Positions 11,524-23,527 are shown, numbered from the stretch's first letter. The stretch is 64,000 nucleotides of DNA from Pollenia angustigena (GCA_930367215.1 OV884059.1:247131803-247195802); one strand, 5' to 3'. Notes: generated by a model not told the origin, from the sequence alone. Made by a program: numbers and translations.

Positions 11524-12146
11524 TTAAGACTTAGTTCTAATTATTAGTTAAGAATTAGTTGTATTTATTGGTTAAATTGTATTTACTAGTTATCTTGTAG
11601 TAATTTAATTAGTTTACATTGTTATTAAAATTTGTTATCATTATACATACTTCAACCCCAATATGCAGAGTACTCTAGAAAAAGTTGATGTTAAAAAGTC
11701 TGTTAAAAAAAGCTATAGTTTAAGTGATGCGACTACTTAACCATAGATGTCGCTAGTTATTACTTTTTAACTGTTAAGTTTAAAATACATAACATAGTCA
11801 ATGTATTAGTCGTTAACATCAAATAGTAAAAGCTCAAACATACCAGAAACATTCTTAGTTATTACTTTTTAACTGTTAAGTTTAAAATGCATAACATAGC
11901 CAATGTATTAGTCGTTAACATCAAATAGTAAAAGCTCAAACCTACCATTCTGGAGCTTTCTAGATAAATGTTATTGAGTATAAATAATTGCAAAATGACG
12001 TTGCCAAATCAGTTTTAGTTTAAACTTTCAAGTGTGTGGATCACATAGTGAGCAAATTACGGTTGTTAAAGTGACTAAGTACTAAATAAAGTTGTGTAAA
12101 TTTGTAAACAGTAGTGTTGTGTTTATTTGTTTTATTAGAATTGCAA
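11524..12146 (+). repeat. LTR-like promoter and poly(A) module, possible solo LTR
   Basis: The order is an AGTTA-rich start, a direct duplication, a TATAAATA box at about 11979-11986, an initiator-like ATCAGTTTTAG about 30 bp later, and AATAAA near 12083. This is how errantivirus-type LTRs are built. No flanking duplication, primer-binding site or internal coding region was found, so this could equally be another promoter-bearing repeat. Confidence 0.3.
11755..11945 (+). repeat. Two-copy direct repeat, period about 102 bp
   Basis: The segment from AGTTATTACTTTTTAACTG (11755) recurs at 11857 with only a few changes over about 90 bp. It sits about 35-230 bp upstream of the TATA box in the LTR-like module, an enhancer-like position. 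Confidence 0.85.
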
Positions 12147-12861
12147 TAAAAGAACTCGAAACGGTTTATTATAAAGGAAATAAACCAAAGCGTTATTGAA
12201 AGGCAGTAACGTAACAATATGTTAGTGTAAAATTTAAATAAAAACCATAATTAAAGAAACATGCAATGCTAAAGAAATGGTTTATAAAGTAAAAGAAACT
12301 GCAAAATCATTTTATTCCACACTTTGCGAAACATTAAGAACTAAATTTTGTTTTGAAAATAAATTCTTAAAAGTGGTAATCAACTGCACTCCAGAAAATA
12401 TTGTTTTCCAAAAAAACCAATAGCATAATACTGTTGTTATTAATGTTATTTACAAACGATAAAGAAAACTATAATAATATCAATTCTCAATTACGTGTTC
12501 TAGCGGAACTTTGAGAAATAAAGCATTTCAGAACTGAATATATTTAAATTTCTTGGAAAAATATAGCCAATCACATTTTGCTTATGGTATTTTATCGATA
12601 CCACGTTTCTGAACATCAATTGAACGCACATTTTCAAATGCAAAATGATGTAAACGAAGGAAAAAATCATTAACACGTAGAAACTGTTTCAAGTTTGATA
12701 AAAACTAAAGAACTATTAAAATCAACTGGTAGTTGCTGTTGTAGTTATAATATTTCTTATGATCTCTTAAAGTAAATTTGCTTAATCTTATAACAATATT
12801 GTGTAACAGAAATATTATTTACATGTGTGCCTCAAATATAAATAAATACTGTTTGCTATTA

Positions 12862-13607
12862 CAGTATTTTTCGCTTATAGTCCACTACTATAATTGCACA
12901 ACTTTTGTGGACTACAAGCGAATTTGGACTATAACCGATTTTTTTATAAGCCATTTTATGGATAATAAGTGAAACCTAGTAAAATCCACATTTTGGACTA
13001 TATAAATATTATTTTCTTCAATAAATCCACTCTTTTTAAACAAAAGAAAAGTTTATTTAAAACATATTTTAAATAAATAGTTAAAACAAAAATCTTTTTT
13101 ATTCATTAATTCAAATGCTTTAAAAAATCAAACACAACATAAATATCAATTTCATAGGATCTATACATGCGGTTCACCTGACAATTTTTTGTTATACCAA
13201 ACGTCAAAGTCTATATAAAAAAAACTCTAATATTTTTATTAGCGTTTTTTTATGAAGTTGGACGTTTATTTAACAAAAAATTGTCAGACGAAGACACCAT
13301 GTCATGAAATATAAATTACGAAATTTGGCATTTATAATAGTTGTCAGAGAGGTAAATTTAAACATGTTGCCAGTTGATTAAAAATATATAAAAAACAGAG
13401 TGGACTATAAGCGAACTTTTTGCATGAAGAATTATATACGCATGCTTAGAAAATGTGGCTTTTAAACGAAAATGGACTAAAAGCGAAATGGACCTTAGAA
13501 CAAATAACTTGTATGAAATTCGAAAAAATCTGCATGTGAATATGACAGTTTTGGCTTATATCCGTTTTTGGCCTTTAAGCGGAATGGACTATAAGCGAAA
13601 AGTACTG
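12862..13607. mobile_element. pogo/Tigger-like non-autonomous transposon
   Basis: Terminal inverted repeats CAGTATTTTTCGCTTATAGT and CAGTACTTTTCGCTTATAGT (right end read as complement) are each flanked by TA. The CAG...TTCGCTTA pattern is that of pogo and Tigger elements. GGACTATAAGCGAA-like motifs also recur inside (about 12910, 13402, 13470), as sub-terminal transposase sites might. The 746-bp interior has no transposase. It sits inside the hAT-like block. Confidence 0.8.
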
Positions 13608-13768
13608 TAAATACTTAGATAAATGAATTCCAATCAAATGTTTTTTGCTCCTTTTAGTTTCATAAATTTTTGCTTTTTAAGAAAAAGTACCATTTGGTGG
13701 GAAAAATACTCTTTAAGTTGAAGTTCAGTACCATTTCAAAATTTCAATTTTGCAACACTGGTCTCTGC

Positions 13769-14720
13769 TCTCTGTAATAAAATTATTGTCCGGACCAAAA
13801 TATTGTTCGGAGCGCATGAGTGAATCGAGCATACTATTTCTCCAAACACGCGACAAGCAAATCACAATAACCTTAAATTTCAAAAAGGACAACATGAATT
13901 GTGAAGCGGATGATGCATTTGCACTTTTGATTATTTATTTGAGTATACAACAAAAAAAGAAATTAAAAAAAGAAGAACATTTAAAAAGAATACAAAAAAT
14001 TTTTGTAAGATAAACAACTCGACGTTTTGTTGTAAAATAAAATTAAAAAATTTTAAAATTTTCCTCACAAGCCCACTAATACATCGAACAAATTACAAGC
14101 AATTAAAAATGTCCATTACTTGTGATTTGTGCTTGCACTGCCCCATTAACAAGACTTCGAGCACGCACAAATCATTAGTGTGTGGCCAGCTTTCAAGAAA
14201 ATGTGCAATTTATAAACGGCAGTAGAAGAAAGGCAGACATGTTTTAATGGTGTACGCAGCAAACGTCTTAAGATTTGCGATATAATTTCACAAAGTGGCA
14301 AACATCTGAATTTACATTTTTAATGCTTCATCTCTTTTTGTGTTATTTTCCGATTTAAAAGTAGTAATCAGCCCAATTATGAATAAAAATTCCTCGGGAG
14401 TTTTTCCCGTTTCCCATTTTTACAATTGAATTAACATAGGAAAAATGGGAGAAGGGAGAAAACTCCCGGGGAATTGTTATTATGTATTGATTCTTTTTAA
14501 GATTTTAGAAAAACACATTATTTTAATTTTGCACTTGGAAGCTGGTTATTAAGTTTATGGTGTTTTTTCTCCCTCCATTGAGAAATATGGCCATACGGCT
14601 TTATTAGAAAATAATCGAAAACACATGATGAAATTTTAGATTTAACCAGATTAAGCAACATATTAAAAAAAGAGATAAAAATGCAATTAAAATAATCAAC
14701 CAGAAATAAAGGCGCTAAAG
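13769..14720. other. AT-rich spacer with repeat debris
   Basis: The first 80 bases resemble, inverted, the sequence right of transposon copy 1 (shared core GCTCGATTCAC, then TGTCCGGAC). An inverted pair built on AACTCCCGGGG/CCTCGGGAGTTTTTCC occurs near 14390-14475. The open frame at 13750-14013 has no recognisable domain and crosses the transposon boundary, so I do not call it. Confidence 0.4.
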
Positions 14721-15480
14721 CTATGCGTTTGATACGTTTTCCGAAGACCCCAGATAAGATGGTGACTAGTTATTTTTATATTTATGTCACATATGGTCCG
14801 AGATTGTTCAGCATGAGCGGTCCAAAAATGGCTGAGATATGAGCAAAATACCACGACTGACTCTAATTTACCCAAAAATCCCTTGTTGTTGTTTTTTATT
14901 TTATTTTATTTTTATGAATATCTGGAGAACGGTATGAGCCTAGGTTTCCAAATTAGGAAACACAAACAAATCAACATTTTAGGGCCGTCATATGACGCCT
15001 TGTTCATATATCAAAAGATCTGAAATCTTTAGTAGAACATATTTTCTAAAAAACACGGAAAATGCCGCTTAGATACAAAAAAGTCTAAGTTTTATAACTT
15101 AAGTAAATGGTAAATTTTTTCCTAAACACGCCGGTACATAAATCTGTCAAATCGGTTAAAAAATGGGAATGATATGAGTAAAATACTCCTAAAATGGGCT
15201 AAAAACATCAAAATGTTTATAAAACCTTAAATTTTAGATCTATGGATACGCCTTTTATACAAGAAGATCGGAAATCTCTAGTAGAACATATTTAGTGAAA
15301 ATCTCGGAAAAATCGGTTCAGATACAAAAAAAGTAATGACAAAAATATAAATTTCGGGAACAATAAATCTTCTCGAGTACAAGTTTTATCACCAAACTAA
15401 ATTGCAAATTTCTTTTTAAAGATATCGGTATATAAATGTGTCAAATCGGTTAAAAAAAAGGCCGAGTTATGACTAAAATT
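14720..15480. repeat. Dispersed repeat block, family also at 22780 and 25550
   Basis: The phrase GAGATATGAGCAAAATACCA, followed by CACGACTG and TATCTGGAGAAC, recurs in degraded form at about 22797-22860 and 25552-25660. Inside this block TCAAATCGGTTAAAAAA occurs twice (about 15146 and 15437), so it may itself be partly duplicated. No coding sequence. Confidence 0.55.
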
Positions 15481-15619
15481 CAATCGAAACTAAACTTGCT
15501 TAATATTAATTACACTTTTAAAATATTTAATAGCACGCAAGCATGTGCAAATAAATAAATAGAATTAAATATGCATGGATTTAGATTTAACATAAACTTC
15601 TGTTCCTTCCAAACCATGG

Positions 15620-15765
15620 TGAAGGGCATATTTTTTACTAGTTTAGTTTTTGAGTGCAAAATTGTTTAATAATTTTTTAATTTATCACTCAACATCAACA
15701 AAATGATTCCAATAATTTTGCACTGTCACTAAGAGCCAACTGCAAAATAAGTGCATGAACTTTTT
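15620..15765. repeat. Fragment of the hAT-type family seen complete at 48339-49303
   Basis: TTTTTGAGTGCAAAATT, TTTTGCACTGTCACTAAG and ACTGCAAAATAAGTGCA match the right end of the complete element in the same order, but the terminal GGGGG/CCCCC part is missing here. Confidence 0.55.
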
Positions 15766-15839
15766 AGATTTTCTTAAAAAAATTAAAAAAAGGAATGCAT
15801 CTGAAGGTAGTCCATGTAATAAGGATTATCTTAGTGAAT

Positions 15840-17830
15840 TCTAGGGTATTCATTCGGTTAACCGTTAATCGGTTAACCGTAAATACTTCCTGATTAACTG
15901 ATCGGTTAATTTAAAATTGACTTTTTCGATTAACGATTAAACCGATTAATTTCAGTCGATTAACCGATGTAACAAAATCATTAATAGTATTTAGTATTAT
16001 AATAGTTTGTAGTATTAAAACCAGAGAAGACAAAAAAAGCAATATTCAATACTTTTACAGCAAAAAGAAATTATAAAAAAAGCAAAAAAAAAATTGATAA
16101 AACAGCAAAAAAAAAACACATCATAAACATTATTACAATATACTCTCATGTGGGCTTTTATGTTTTCAAATTTTAATTTTCTACGTCGATCTGCTAAAAG
16201 CGTTTTGTATAAAGAGAAGCTTCTTTCTAAATCGACGGAGGTTGACGATACATATTTAAATTTGAGAATTTCATTAGAGGACAAACTTTTTACATATTCA
16301 TCTTTTGGAACAGTACCAGACTCTAAAATATATTTTATTTCCAAAAACTGCTGATATCCGGGATTTCTTTTTAATATTTTCTCAAATTTCTTTTTATATT
16401 GTTGGTCCTCGATCTTGCATAGTCCGTCAAAAACTGTCGATAAAGCATTAGTGCTCTCTGAAATTAATAAACCCGCAGTTCGCAACCAAAATGTTTGCAA
16501 AATTGTATTTTAGAAATGCAAGTTGAGAACTTAGTTCGGAGTTTTCAAATATTTTTTTGGATTGCACAATTGAGTCGGCATCTTGACTGTCAAGTTCTAA
16601 AAAACGGCTTTAAATTCTTCAAGATGTTCAGCGTAGTACATTGCCGCTTCTAACCATGTACCCCAACGAGTTGGGCATGGGGACGGTGGAAGTACCACAT
16701 TAGGATTAATTTTTAGAAAGAGTTGTTTTCTTCGCGGTGCCTGTAAAAATTTTGTTTTTGTAACATATATTTTTAACATACATATGTATGTTTATATGTA
16801 TTAAAAAAACGCAAGAACTTTCAAGTTCTTTTTAATACACTCTTAATCCATTTTTTAAAATTTTCTTATAAAATTCTGTTTAATAGAGAAATATTTGTCA
16901 TAAAATTCTGTTACTACAAAAATCTAATTAAAAAAACGACTTTTAAATTCTTGCGTTTTCGATTTCCAGAAGACCTCTGATTAATAGTTATATTTACCTT
17001 TAAGAATATATTTTTAACATTGGAAACCAATTTATTGACATTTTCAAAGTTTGCTCGAATGAATTCAGCTAATCGATGGATGCCATGTGAAAAACATGTT
17101 AAATTAAGCATTTTCGGATACATTGCCTTTAGAGAGATATTTCACTTAGCACTTAACACTTTGTTATATTTTATGAATAAATATAATTAAAATTAATAAA
17201 TTAATATCAAACCTAAACTCGATTTCTTTACTACTTTACCATCTGGCCACAATATTTGTAACGAATCATAACAAAATGCTGCAATAGATGCGCCATTTGC
17301 CGTTTCAAGTACTTGCATGTTCAATAAATAAGCTTTATTGACTTTCAATTCTTCTAAGACTCCAAAAATAAAATTTGCAACATAAATCTGTTCGCTGCCC
17401 GTAGTTACATCTACAGAAATCCATAAATATTTGTCTTTGGCTGCTTGACGCATCTCTCTATAGATTCCCTATACAATTCTGGTATGTATTTCTGGCGAAT
17501 GCAAGTTTCAGACGGAAACGACATTTGAGAATATTTCTCAATGAAATTTTTGAAACTGGGAGAACTAACTTTTTTTATTGGTATATTGGATTCTAACAAT
17601 GCTTTGCAAATATCCTTTTGAAATGTTGTGGCAGTTGGAGTCACTGGGTATTCCGTAATTAGTTTCTGTGGAAGGTTCTATTGCTTAGAAGACGCCAATT
17701 GGTGTTTCCCACATCTTATATGTCGAACCACATTAGACTTTTTCGTACAATTTATTTTGCAGCAGCATATATTGTAAAAGAGCCAATTTTCTTCAATTTG
17801 AAAGTCCCCTTCATATGTTTTTACCATTTT
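15840..17830 (-). mobile_element. hAT-superfamily transposon, decayed
   Basis: The transposase remnant runs leftward. Its 3' side ends in a block of CGGTTAACCG-type sub-terminal repeats (15855-15965) next to a TAGGGTATTCATTCGG end at about 15843, a pattern familiar from insect hAT elements. No matching right end is visible beyond 17830, so that side is truncated or diverged. Confidence 0.7.
16087..17828 (-). pseudogene. hAT transposase, intron-bearing, CGGBP1-like subgroup, broken
   Basis: Pieces in order: an N-terminal zinc-finger segment from about 17828 (MVKTYEGDFQIEEN, paired Cys, then VVRHIRCGKH); a stretch starting at TPTATTFQKDICKALLES; the catalytic-core segment KDKYLWISVDVTTGSEQ; LNLTCFSHGIHRLAEFIR; CPTRWGTWLEAAMYY; and the C-terminal dimerisation motif SSTSVDLERSFSLYKTLL with RRRKLKFENIKAH. 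Introns are plausible at about 16741-16996 (donor AAG/GTAAAT, acceptor TTTTTACAG) and about 17140-17212. Frames shift at 17411-17453 and stops follow, so it is dead. The closest families I know are the hAT transposases related to CGGBP1. The protein would excise and insert the element with 8-bp duplications. Confidence 0.75.
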
Positions 17831-18859
17831 TAATAGGTACTTCTCCTTTAGTTCGATTTTTTTAGTTCAAATTTTTTTTGCAGTTCCTGTAATATTCTAT
17901 TGCCGTTTTTAAGTTAAAGAAAAAAAAATAGCTGTAAATTGTTTCTTTCAGTGTAATTCTTGAAACTTAAGGTGTTTTCCATATAATTTCAATAATTAAA
18001 ATTAAGCACAAACATTTTAGGCGCATAACTTTCGAGCTTTTCGAATCCACAATAAAAGTACTTTTTTATTTTCTAAACCATTTTTTTCGACTTAAACCAA
18101 TTACACAGTACAACAGCCAATCTGGGGGGTGAGAAATTCCAAGTCAGGGTGATGGTACTAGGTCAGTATAGTAAAACCCTCAAAGGGTTTGGCGTTCGTA
18201 TGTGTCAGTTTTTTTTTTATGACATTTTAAATTTTTTCCTTATCTTGATGTTTTTTCGCTTAGTTGTAACATTTTGGCAAAAACGTAGTTTAACATAACT
18301 CGAGAACCACTTGTCCGATTTTGATGAAACAAATTTAGAAAAATTAAGAATTACAATTTCTCTAATCAGTTTCATACCGTTTTCCTATATGTGCAACACT
18401 TTCGAAGTTAAAAATGAATGTATGAAGAAAAAAAATATTTTTTGCCCAAAAAATTTAAATTTTTTATTTTTAATTCATAAAAAATCCAAAACAGTAAAAA
18501 AAAGTTTCAAGTCCTATTACTTTCACGTGAAGTCGCATAGCCTATGAAATAAATGAGACATAAATCATGAAAATCGATGAACGCGTTTCGCTTTTATTAA
18601 CAATTAAGTGAAGGTATGCATTTCAAAAATTTGCTCGAGATATGCACAAAATTCTTTGCAAAAACATTTATGACTTTTTTTTATGATTCTTAGAATTAAA
18701 AAAAAAAAAAAAAAGTAATAAACAAAAGGTTATTTGATTTTTATGATTGCGTGGACAATTGAAAGGAAAAAAGGAAAGTGCACTTTTTTAATTTTTTGGG
18801 GTTTTCCGTTGGCTACCTGTATGATTTTTTTACAGAAATTCCACCCACATCTATTAGTG

Positions 18860-19019
18860 GTCATGTTTTGGAACGTACCTGTCAGTAAAATATTGAAAAA
18901 TACGTAGTATTTATAGGTGTTCATTTATCGATTTTTGTCATTCAACAAGTGCCGACGAACGCGAGCAGTAAAAGTGATTTTTCTCCAATTTTTTAAAAGT
19001 GAACAAAAGAGAACAGAAT
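18860..19019 (+). promoter_or_regulatory. Presumed promoter and 5' leader of the long-inverted-repeat transposon gene
   Basis: Between the left arm and the ATG lies about 160 bp of less AT-rich sequence. It has an initiator-like TCATTCAACAAGTGCC at about 18938 and no upstream ATG after it. The role is inferred from position. Confidence 0.3.
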
Positions 19020-20585
19020 ATGGAACTGTGCAAGCTAGATATAAATAGCTTTTGCTACTGCTGTGGTCAATATGTCTCAACACATAAAAAAAGGGGAAAT
19101 TTCAGTACTGATTTTGTTCAAACATACGAGATGTACTTCAACCAAAATGTTATAGTGAACGAAAATTGGGTACCAAATATAGTGTGTAAAAGCTGCTACA
19201 ACCGTCTAATGGATTGGAAAAATAGAAGACGTGAAAGTATGCCAATCGGTATCCCAATGACTTGGGCTAATCCTGGCGAAGGATAAGAAAATCGTATAAT
19301 TACGTTGGTGTTGCAAGTGCCGCAACACCATTGCCTCATTCGGACCACATTCCTGTGCCAAAAGCTTCTAGCCCAGATATTTTCTCTTCTACGACTGCTC
19401 CGACATATCATGCACGTGATGATCCCCCATATGAGTCATCAGTATCCAATGAGCCAATTTTAATAAATCAAAATAAGCTTGATTCAATTGTTGCCAAGTT
19501 GGAATTAACACAGCATAAATCGGAAGAGCTGGCTTCCATTTTGAAATCAAACAATTTGTTGGCACCCGGTGTGAAAGTCACAGCTTATCGAAGTCGTCAG
19601 GCAACACTCCAAAGTTTATTCCTTGTGAATGATGAAAAAACTTCTGCATATTGCCCGGATGTAGGAAAATTGATGGACGCAATGGAAATAAAATATGAAG
19701 CAGATGACTGGAGATTATTTATTGACAGTTCAAAACTCAGCTTGAAGGCGGTTTTACTGCATAAGACCAATAAAAAAACTTCAGTTCCAATCGCCTATAG
19801 TACAGAAACGAAAGAAACATATGATGCACTGAAAAATATTTTAAAAATGGTTTACTACGCCAAACATATGTGGCGCATATGCTGCGATTTAAAAGTTGTA
19901 GCAATGCTTTGCGGTCTTCAAAGCGGCTATATAAAATATATGTGCTTTTTGTGCGATTGGGACAAACGATTTTCCGGTGACCAACATGCATGCCACGGAT
20001 GGAAACTCAGAGAGCACAGCAGGTTACAAACGGCCAATATTATTCGTGAGCCTCTAGTGCCGAAGGAGAAGATATTGCTGCCTCCACTGCATATTAAACT
20101 TGGAATTGTTAAGAATTTTATCAAAACTGTCGCCAAAAGAGATGAAGTTTTCTTGTGTTTGAAATTAATTTACCCGAGACTCAGCGAAAGTAAAATTAAA
20201 GAAGTTTAGTTATAATATCACATTCATTTCCCATGATTTTCCATCTTAACAAATTAATTTTTTCCAATCAGGCGTACTAAATGGTCCAGATATACGAAAG
20301 CTGATTTAAAGTGACGCATTCAACAATATTTTGATTGACGCTGAATTGAATGCATGGCAGGCAATCAAAGAAGTAATAGAAGGCTTGTTGGGAAAGCATC
20401 GTTCTAACAACTACGATGTTTCTGTCGCAAGGATGTTAAGAGCATTCTCGGAAATTGGTGTCCACATGTCCTTGAAAATCCATTATTTACATTATCATCT
20501 GGACTACTTCAGCAAACAATTGGCTACCGAATCTGATGAACAAGGTGAACGCTATCATCAAGTTGCTATGCCATTTGAAATGAGG
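19020..20585 (+). pseudogene. Transposon-borne protein of an uncharacterised arthropod repeat family, broken
   Basis: I choose the ATG at 19020 (MELCKLDINSFCYCCGQYV). An N-terminal zinc finger, FCYCCGQ about 45 residues ahead of VCKSCYNRL, is followed by PIGIPMTWANPGEG and a stop at 19284-19286. Coding resumes in another frame (PLPHSDHIPVPKASSPD). Later motifs are CGLQSGYIKYMCFLCDWD with a downstream His, ILLPPLHIKLGIVKNF, GVLNGPDIRKLI (stop at about 20308), MSLKIHYLHYHLDYF and SDEQGERYHQ. An intron at about 20203-20271 has a good acceptor (TTTTTTCCAATCAG) but no clean GT donor. The last exon ends at AG/GTAATA and its continuation is absent. I recognise this family from repeated unannotated insect proteins. 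A role in transposition is inferred from position only. Confidence 0.7.
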
Positions 20586-21226
20586 TAATACTGATTTTTT
20601 ATTTTTTCAAACTCATTTTAATAAAACAAAAAACTTCTGGTCTGGAGTTATTGGGGAAAATTTATAAAAAAGGCGATAAATGACACTTTTTTGAATAAAA
20701 ACAAATATTAATATTCTTGTCAAAATGGGATACCTTCACTTAATTGTAAATAAAAGCAGAACGCGTTAATCGATTTCTATGATCTATGTCGCATTTTGTT
20801 TATAGGTTATGTGACTTTACATGAAATTAATAACACTTGATCCTTTTTTCCGTTTTGGATTTTTTATGAATTAAAAAAAAAAAAAATTTTTAATTTTTAG
20901 GCAAAAAAATATTTTTTTTTCTCCACAAATTTATTTTTACCGGCAAAACTGTTAATTATAAAGAAAAACGTTATATGAACGGATTAAAGAAATTGTAATT
21001 CTAAATTTTTTTGAGTTTGTTTTAGCAAAATCGGACAAGAGGTTCTCGAGTTATGTTCAACTACGTTTTTGCCAAAATGTTACAACTAAGCGAAAAAACA
21101 TCAAGATAAGGAAAAAATTTAAAATGTCATAAAAAAAAACTGACACATACGAACGCCAAACCCTTTGAGGGTTTTACTATACTGACCTAGTACCATCACC
21201 CTGACTTGGAATTTCTCACCCCCCAG

Positions 21227-22058
21227 ACAATAATCCCAAAAATGTTCCATAGTGTTATTCATACACACATATTTATTGAATAACAGTTTTTTTTCTTGCT
21301 TCATACCCAATGTGCAGTTTTTCGTATTTAAACTATTTAAGCAGTGCTTATTAGGTACATATATTTTTGTATTATATATTTCCTGGAAAACATGCAAAAG
21401 TACACACACATATACCAGCATATTTATGCGTGTATAATCCATAGAGTATTTAGGTTGGGGTGAGAGGATTACATGAATAAAAAAAGTATGAAACTATTAT
21501 TATGGCCCTAATGCCTTCATACTCATTCTTAAATGAACAGAAAAATAGCAGGGGAGTTTAGTGCATACACTTTTGTGAAAGAGCAAATGGAAAATGTCGT
21601 AGTCTTTGATTTTAATCCAATAACAGACGTCATAGAGTTTTCGTAAGATTTTATAAAAGAGCTACGATATTTTAAATTTTCTTTCTCGCGAGACCATTTA
21701 CACCAAACACTGAACTCCGCTAGTACTTTTTGACAACATATTCACACCGAGGGATTTGCGATAAAATGGAAAAAAAGAATGGTTGGCTTAACCCCTCCAA
21801 TCATTTGGTAGAGCGTTTTTTAGTGTTTGCCGAAAATGTCACTACTTCGTTAACTTTAGTAGTTGTATAGAAGTTTTTGCAGAATTTTGCAACATCTGAA
21901 TTTGTTAGAATTAAACACGTGTAAAAGTTGTTTACAAATTTATTACAGAAATACAACAACAATAATAAAATTTTTTGCTAGTCGATTAAAATCGTAATCG
22001 CCATTTTTTAATGTCAAAACAGGTTAAAAATAAAGCCTAACATTCTGATTACTTAATA
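21227..22058. other. AT-rich spacer with no recognised feature
   Basis: Short overlapping open frames on both strands (21119-21442, 21252-21437) lack recognisable motifs. No inverted-repeat boundaries were identified. Confidence 0.4.
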
Positions 22059-22333
22059 AGTCTGTGTTCATACGGCTCATGTCTTATTGACAAGATTGCT
22101 ACATTATGGGCGAGAGGGACGAGGGGAAAAGAAACGAGTACACAGATGCATGTACTGTCTTTACGTTTTGCTTTCTTATTCGTTGTTTAATTTGGTTTTT
22201 GTTTTCAATATCAAATAAAACAAAATAAAAACATGTCGTCAACATGACATGAATCATTTGAACGCCAATTCATGTTCAAAGAAGAAATAAGAAGAATCTT
22301 GTCAATAAGACATAAGCCGTATGAACTCTGACT
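22059..22333. mobile_element. MITE, TCTTATTGA family, member 1
   Basis: Inverted ends share GTTCATACGGCT and TGTCTTATTGACAAGATT in both arms (left from about 22066, right ending about 22326). Just inside the left arm, GCTACATTATGGGCGAGAG is followed by GGACGA, closely matching the interior of the smaller palindromic element at 30546-30681. The two are divergent members of one family. Confidence 0.75.
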
Positions 22334-22470
22334 AACCATCACCAGTTCAAGCCGTCAAGTTAATATGATTGCAATGATTTGTTATAGATCCACCAATATT
22401 TTTTTCTGTGTTTCTTCATATCAAAAAATTCGAACACAATAAACTGTCGGGAAATGTTTTACTAAAAACC

Positions 22471-22629
22471 AAGGCGAATTCACTAGAACTGAACAGCTGA
22501 TTTTTTCGGTGCTCGTTTTTTGTTTTTTATGTAAACATACATCTTTGTTTACTAGCAATATTTTTGACAATCGGCCCAAAAAAGCAGTGTTGTTGAAGAG
22601 TTTACCCTAACTTCTAGTGAATTCGCCTT
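22471..22629. mobile_element. MITE with perfect 18-bp inverted ends
   Basis: AAGGCGAATTCACTAGAA at 22471-22488 is exactly complementary to 22612-22629. The 159-bp element is non-coding. No target duplication is obvious. Confidence 0.8.
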
Positions 22630-22779
22630 CCGAAAAATTTTGCAAAAATTAATTTACAGATGTTAGTTCAATTTTTTTTTAAAATTTTGCCAATTAATTT
22701 TGACAATTTTTATCAAAAGATATATGTATATATATACATATATATTGAATGTTGTAGTTTCGAGATATGAATAATCATG

Positions 22780-23527
22780 ATGGGTCCCCAAATGGCTGAG
22801 ATAGGAGCAAAAACCGCGACTGCCTCTAATTTTCTCATAAATCCCTACTTGTTGTTTCTTATGTGTGACATCTCATAAAAATACGTAGTTAGCAAACTTA
22901 TGTTAATTATATTTTGCTAGTCTTATTAAATTTGGATAATGTAAATAATTCATTTACTTCATAAAGAATAAAGTATGATCAATATTGAGTTCCAAACAAA
23001 GCAAGACTTTTTCTATGTGTCCTATTTTCTAAAACTTAATATTAATCTATGCATTTCTTTTCATTTTTACTTTAAAGAGAAAAAAAATTAAATAGCAAAA
23101 TTCTTGTATCCACTTAGATGGTTGACAGGGCATAACACATTTTTTCAGAATTATAAATATTTTTTTTCTTTCCTCCAGTGTCAAAGTACAAATCAAATCT
23201 TATTCCGTTGTATCAAATTTGTGATTATTATCCTGCTCTGCTTATTTCTGCCAGCTTCATCTGCATAAATATGCTTAAAGCATTAAATTTACATTAATTC
23301 CCATTTCATAAGTTGGAGTATTTCTCTTAAAGGTTTGCCCATTTCGTTCTGTGGAGGCAAGTATTTGAAAAACATTTTTTATATTAACGTTTAAGAGACA
23401 TTGAAGTGGTATTTGGTTGAACAATTTTTCGTATTTTATTTTTTACAAGAATGATGAATATCATCAACACCGCTATTACCCAGTAAATATATTTTTTTTT
23501 AGATTTGGAAGCAATAAGTACGTATAC
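22780..23527. repeat. AT-rich region starting with a dispersed-repeat copy
   Basis: Positions 22790-22860 repeat the GAGATATGAGCAAAA...CGACTG family in degraded form. The rest is AT-rich with no gene. Confidence 0.4.

Larger units (their letters stand above)
11197..13760. mobile_element. Composite hAT-like element
   Basis: The left end CAGTGTTGAAAAATT and the right end (complement CAGTGTTGCAAAATT) are near-identical and start with CAGTG, as hAT elements often do. Flanking 8-mers CTCTCTGT and GTCTCTGC agree at six of eight positions, compatible with an aged 8-bp duplication. GGTACT/AGTACC motifs lie just inside both ends. The interior holds an LTR-like block and a nested pogo-like element and no intact transposase. 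The ends are seen; the hAT assignment is inferred. Confidence 0.5.
18104..21226 (+). mobile_element. Long-inverted-repeat DNA transposon with a C4-zinc-finger protein gene
   Basis: The arms starting CTGGGGGGTGAGAAATTCC (18122) and ending with its complement (21226) match almost perfectly for more than 120 bp, and more loosely for about 600 bp inward (to about 18720 and from about 20630). The left end continues to CACAGTACAACA at 18104, preceded by TTA. The same tip ends the smaller relative at 60610-61480. The right tip is missing here. The gene between the arms is on the plus strand and has lesions. The superfamily is not assigned. Confidence 0.8.

Noticed and set aside
13750..14013. 87-residue frame starting at 13750
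   Set aside because: It starts inside the hAT-like end and ends in a Lys-rich low-complexity tail; no similarity recognised.
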